DNA from: Siphonodentalium dalli
Lineage: Eukaryota > Mollusca > Scaphopoda > Gadilida > Siphonodentaliidae
Length of the DNA stretch: 64,000 bases
Direction of reading: 5' to 3'
NCBI GenBank assembly: GCA_032622095.1
Contig: CP136064.1
Span: forward strand, 116,052,004-116,116,003
The stretch's first letter is position 1; the number at the start of each line of letters is the position of its first letter. Below are positions 60,070-64,000 of the stretch, one piece after another. Made by a program: the position numbers and the translations under genes. Under the pieces are notes generated by a model. The model was not told where the DNA came from, made no database searches, and saw nothing but the letters and a program-made list of their open reading frames with translations.

Positions 60070-62100
60070 AAACTAGAGATGGGCCTGTCCCAGGTGGAAC
60101 TAAGGTATACCCCTGTATTCAACATGCTATTCCAATGAAGTAGCCATTACCATATACAGTGAAACCTCTCCAATACGGACCCTATACAAACCGAATCTCT
60201 CTACAATCCGAACAAATTGTTCGGTCCCGAATTTACCCAAGTGCATTGTCACTAATGATTACCTCTGTAATCCGAAACCTCTGTACTCTGAATACCGGAC
60301 GGCTTTATTAGTCCATAAGTGAACAAATACACTAATGTTTACCTCCACAATCCGAACGCTGAAAGTGATGGAAGAGACCGAACGCAATCAGTTAAAAGGT
60401 AATGATGTGAACGTTTCCTTTTTAAGTTGACCTGTGTGTGACCCAGATCAGCATCACAGTTAGTTACAAACGGACGAAGTGTTCTTGGTAAATTAATCAA
60501 ATTTAATTACAAATTAAAACGAATATAATGCCTGATAATAAAAAAAAATAAGGCCGTATTGATATTTAATCTTATTCTAAATAAATTCAGAAAGGGTTAC
60601 CAGGCGAACACGCGTGCACACAGGTAATGTAATTTCGTACTACTGAATAAGCGTACCAATTTAATTAGCGGTCTTTTGTCTTGGCGAAGCTTTGAAACGG
60701 ATTAAAACAACAGGTGTCTAATTGGATACGCATAAACCAGAATTTGTTACTGCACTGCACCAACTTCAGATACACATAGATACATGTTTGCTTATTTTGC
60801 AAATTGATTGAACAATGGTGACTTCACAGCTAATTAGAGCAGCGACACGTTGTTTTCACATCAGTTATTGCGCTGGAAGGGACTCTTTGTTTATACAACA
60901 ATTGTCCAAACTAAACACTAATTAGCTAAAAGTACAGGATGGTGGTGTATTGTCACCATCACAGTTTTAATCAACTTATCACAATTAATGAGCCGTCGGG
61001 AAAACGACGGATCAGAGTTGAAATCTATCGTCAACATTTAAAAAAACAGCGAATCACTGTAAAATGTATCATTTCCGTGTTTCCAGGTTTATCTGTACAT
61101 ATATTTATGTCTTATTATAACATGTTTATCTATTGCAATTTATTTTTTGTTGTATTTTGTAGTTTATTGAATAAAGTTTAATTAATCAGTACGGAGGTGT
61201 TCGGGGTACCGATAACTCTTATCGACAGCAGCAATATATTCCGATGGTTTTGCAATTTTCTGTAAACCGAACACCTCTCTAAACCGAACAGAAGCGCCGG
61301 TCCGAAGGGTGTTCGGTTTAGAGAGGTTGTACTGTATTGGAAATGGACAATAAGTTGACTGGAAACTACTTACCTGCAGCTGTGAGAGCTTATATTCAAA
61401 GTAAAAATAAGTTGAATAACTAAGCCAATATGAGTTCGACCGAACTGCAATTCACAGATGCACAGGTTCATACTATGATTGACCCCTGTAGAAAATTTGA
61501 TTCAAATTGAACAAGATTATTCTGAGAAAATGTCCGGACAAAAAATAAAATGTCAAATCTGGAGAATTCTAAGTAGAAAAATTGTCATAACTCAGTCAAA
61601 AATGTTTGGACCGAATTCCAAATCACAGGTGCACAGATTCCCATGATGATTGACCCCTGTAGCAAATTGGATTCAAATTCAACAAGAAAATTATTAGACA
61701 ACATCTGGACAAAACTCAGACAAATTTATGCATTTTGAGAAAATTTTCTAAGTCAATATAGGGGGATAACTGCACACAAAAAAAAGTCTCATGGACCTCA
61801 TAATTGCAGGTGCACAGGTTCTCATGGTACTAAATATCAGTGCCAAGTTTTAAAAAATTGACTTCAAGTGTAGGGATAAAAGCTCGGACAAAATTATGTA
61901 TCTTGAGAAAATGTTCTAAGTCAAAAAGGGGGATAACTCCACAAAAACAAAGTCGGACAGACCACATAATCTCAGGTGCACAGCATGATACTAAATATCT
62001 GAGCAAAATAAAAAAAATAAAAAATGACCTAAAACGTAGGAATAAAAGCTTGGACAAAATTATGTCCAAAATTGTGCAAGCGAATCCTCAATGATTGACA
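60070..62100 (+). mobile_element. Family C element split by a pogo-like MITE, copy C2
   Basis: 60070-60156 matches the C1 start (ACTAGAGATGGGCCTGTCCC, AGGTATACCCCTGT). After the MITE (60157-61334) the C units resume: GCACAGATTCCCATGATGAT, ATAAAAGCTCGGACAAAATT, AAAAAGGGGGATAACTCCAC, AAGTCGGACAGACCACATAA. Core units are about 165-170 bp and more diverged than in C1. Plus orientation. Confidence 0.68.
60157..61334. mobile_element. pogo/Tigger-like non-autonomous element, copy 2
   Basis: CAGTGAAACCTCTCCAATAC and complement of AGAGGTTGTACTG, TA outside each end. Shares with copy 1 the subterminal AATTGTTCGGTCCCGAATTT and AAACCGAACACCTCTCTAAA, and TTGAATAAAGTTTAATTAAT in the right half. No transposase ORF. 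Confidence 0.82.
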
Positions 62101-62310
62101 GGTGTGCTGTCACATTTCGATAACGCTAACAGACCTGTTCTCTTGTTCTATTGTTATTCTGTTGTTGTAAATTTGTATATGATTGCAAGGTCTTTTGTTG
62201 TGTACATGGCTTATACAAAATATCAAAGGCGTTCGTGATAGATCATGTCGTGAGATACCTGATACCAGTATAGTTATGTATAGAACATATAACAATATGA
62301 ACAAGGGGTA
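62101..62310. other. Short spacer without recognised feature
   Basis: AT-rich spacer between the C2 element and the 161-bp array; nothing recognised. Confidence 0.4.
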
Positions 62311-63232
62311 CGCATCTAAGATGCTTTTGTCAAGTTTTTTGGCAGTCGAACCAAACTTCTGCCAATAAGGTGCACAATTCCGGGGAAAAAAGTCGGACAG
62401 TGGTATATTATTGCAATAGACCTATATACCAAATATCAATTGAATCCATTAATATTTCATTGAGTTATCGCGATAACGGTGATAACATTGCTAAAATAGA
62501 CAAAATAAGACCCATAACTCTGCGAAAAAAATTCGGACAAACCTGGTTTTCGAACTCGTCCGAGATATTGTTGCAGGAGACTCATATATTAAACATGTTG
62601 AAATTGGTTAATATTTCATTGAGTTATCGCGCTAACGGTGATAAAATAGCTAAAAATAGACAAAACTAAGACCCATAACTACGGAAAAAAAATTCGGACA
62701 AACCTGGTTTTCGAACTCGTCCGAGATATTGTTCCAAGAGTCTCATATACCAAATATTGTTGAAATTGGTTAATATTTCATTGAGTTATCGCGCTAATGG
62801 TGATAATATTGCTAAAAATAGACAAACTAAGACCCATAACTCTGCGAAAAAAATTCGGACAAACCTGGTTTTCGAACTCGTCCGAGATATTGTTGCAGGA
62901 GACTCATATACCAAATATTGTTGAAATCGGTTAATATTTCATCGAGTTATCGCGCTAACGGTGATAATATTGCTAAAAATAGACAAAATAAGACCCATAA
63001 GTCTGCGAAAAAATTCAGACAAACCTGGTTTTCGAACTCGTCCGAGATATTGTTGCAGGAGACTCATATATTAAACATGTTGAAATTGGTTAATATTTCA
63101 TTGAGTTATCGCGCTAACGGTGATAAAATAGCTAAAAATAGACAAAACTAAGACCCATAACTACAGGAAAAAAAATTCAGACAAACCTGGTTTTCGAACT
63201 CGTCCAAGATATTGTTCCAAGAGTCTCCAGGG
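62311..63232 (+). repeat. Tandem array, five ~161-bp units
   Basis: ATTCGGACAAACCTGGTTTT (or one-base variants) starts near 62530, 62692, 62853, 63014 and 63176: a period of 161-162 bp. Each unit continues CGAACTCGTCCGAGATATTG, GAGACTCATATACCAAATAT, TTGGTTAATATTTCATTGAG, TTATCGCGCTAACGGTGATA and AGACCCATAACTCTGCG. Two variant unit types alternate (GTTGCAGGAGA vs GTTCCAAGAGT). A related but diverged half unit precedes them from 62380. Open frames here follow the repeat and are not genes. Confidence 0.82.
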
Positions 63233-63990
63233 ATTTTTTTAGGTGTCCTCAGGGTCCGGTAAACGGCCCCATTCCCAATGGGAAAAAGGCACCTTTATTC
63301 CCAATTTTCAACCACCAAATTCCCAATTGCAGGCAGGTATATAATATCATCGGGCTTATTGAATAATTATCAAAGTTTGAGTTATTATAGTAAATACGTC
63401 ACTCGCTTGAGAGGAATTCCCACAAATAAACATAGCAGGGCGAGCCAGGTGTTTACCTCACCGCATTCATTTGAAAGTGGCCGCATCCAACTTGTAAGCC
63501 AGTATATATTACTTTCGCGCACATGGTTGCTAGGATTATCTCATTATCAGGGGGACGCACCATGTTCTTCCAGAATACACATCCCCCCGCATTCCGTTAA
63601 AAGTGGACTCATCGGTTTACGATTAAGCCGTGTATCCATGATGTTTGCGCACGTTTTCAGCAGGATTATCTCATTATTAGGGGGGACGCACCATGTGGTT
63701 ACCGGAATACACATTTTTTACTGTGGCAGCGTGGGGCTCCATTTAAAAAAAAATATAATCTTGAGGAGAAGAAAAAGCTTGCCGAGTTATGTATAAACAT
63801 AAAAATTTCACGTCCTCACCAGCTGTCCTCACTGTTAATTTTATAAACATTTGCTGGAATCCCCCCCCCCCCGCACTATTATTACCGTTTTTCCGTTGAA
63901 GTTTGGTGGATGGCTTGAATCCTTCCGTTGTTATCTGTGAATTTTCAACTGATCGAGAAATGGACCCCAATGGGCTGGGATTTTACTCCA
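63233..63990. mobile_element. Possible hAT-like element end with internal duplication
   Basis: The 161-bp array stops at CTCCAGGGATTTTTTTAGGT; CAGGG followed by a T run is typical of hAT-like ends. Next come three ATTCCCAA-type steps (63270-63330). A ~130-bp block is repeated: GGATTATCTCATTATCAGGG with GACGCACCATGTTCTTCC at 63532 and GGATTATCTCATTATTAGGG with GACGCACCATGTGGTTAC at 63662. A 172-codon open frame (63278-63796) spans this repeat; no domain is recognised and I treat it as fortuitous. The other end lies outside or was not found. Confidence 0.35.
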
Positions 63991-64000
63991 TCTTTGAGTT

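Noticed and set aside
61370-61430. Perfect donor CTGCAG/GTAAGT on the minus strand, a possible upstream NUP88 exon
   Set aside because: The adjoining frame does not match Nup88 and it lies within sequence assigned to the family C element.
62530-63232. Regular repeats considered as a CRISPR-like array
   Set aside because: Whole 161-bp units are repeated with no unique spacers, in eukaryotic DNA.
63278-63796. 172-codon ORF, the second-longest in the window
   Set aside because: It spans an internal duplication in a transposon-like end, has no recognisable domain, and codes through repeat copies.

Overview
The window is AT-rich animal nuclear DNA. The coding evidence is one split gene with GT-AG introns; everything else recognisable is transposon-derived. 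No prokaryotic operons, rRNA, tRNA or CRISPR arrays were seen. The species cannot be read directly. The repeat landscape fits a marine invertebrate, most likely a lophotrochozoan such as a mollusc: elements with 160-170 bp tandem cores, ACGG-type microsatellite tails and hairpin ends (compare bivalve pearl elements and Helentron-associated elements), plus Tx1/L1-like LINE remnants.

The gene is NUP88, the nucleoporin of the cytoplasmic face of the nuclear pore, on the minus strand. Ten exons between 59169 and 24306 encode the last 393 residues and the stop. All ten junctions agree in phase, and the total is 1182 nt (394 codons). The N-terminal beta-propeller exons lie beyond 64000 or were not found. 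The exons are 61-175 bp; the introns are 0.7-6.4 kb and mostly filled by mobile elements.

Layout. 1-5 kb: a large inverted-repeat element (167-3268) holding a tandem-core element (family A) and a TTAA-flanked MITE, then a second A copy. 5.6-7.6 kb: dead LINE on the minus strand. 7.6-11 kb: MITE, diverged tandem duplication and several fold-backs. 11-12.4 kb: low-repeat DNA with one weak candidate terminal exon (11735-11807). 12.4-14.8 kb: array of family B. 15-24 kb: half of a D MITE, low-repeat DNA, two A copies, D and G MITEs, and a 215-bp palindrome. 24.3-59.2 kb: NUP88 with A, C, D, G, H, J and K elements, three RT remnants in all counting the 5.6-kb one, a pogo-like MITE, and in the first visible intron a 5.27-kb TTAA-flanked element with ~310-bp TIRs and an anonymous, partly GC-rich interior. 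59.2-64 kb: a family C element split by a second pogo-like MITE, a 161-bp tandem array, and a hAT-like end.

Family letters: A = tandem-core element starting ATGAAAGTGTCAATGACAC; B = GAAGGTGACCCGACTTCG units; C = elements with (GACG)-rich tails and GGTATAC-C(n) ends; D = double-hairpin MITE; G = TTAACCCTTTCATGACTGG MITE; H = CAGTAATGCCCTAAATAAT MITE; I, J, K = smaller families. All A, B, C, I, J and K copies point the same way (+), antisense to NUP88.
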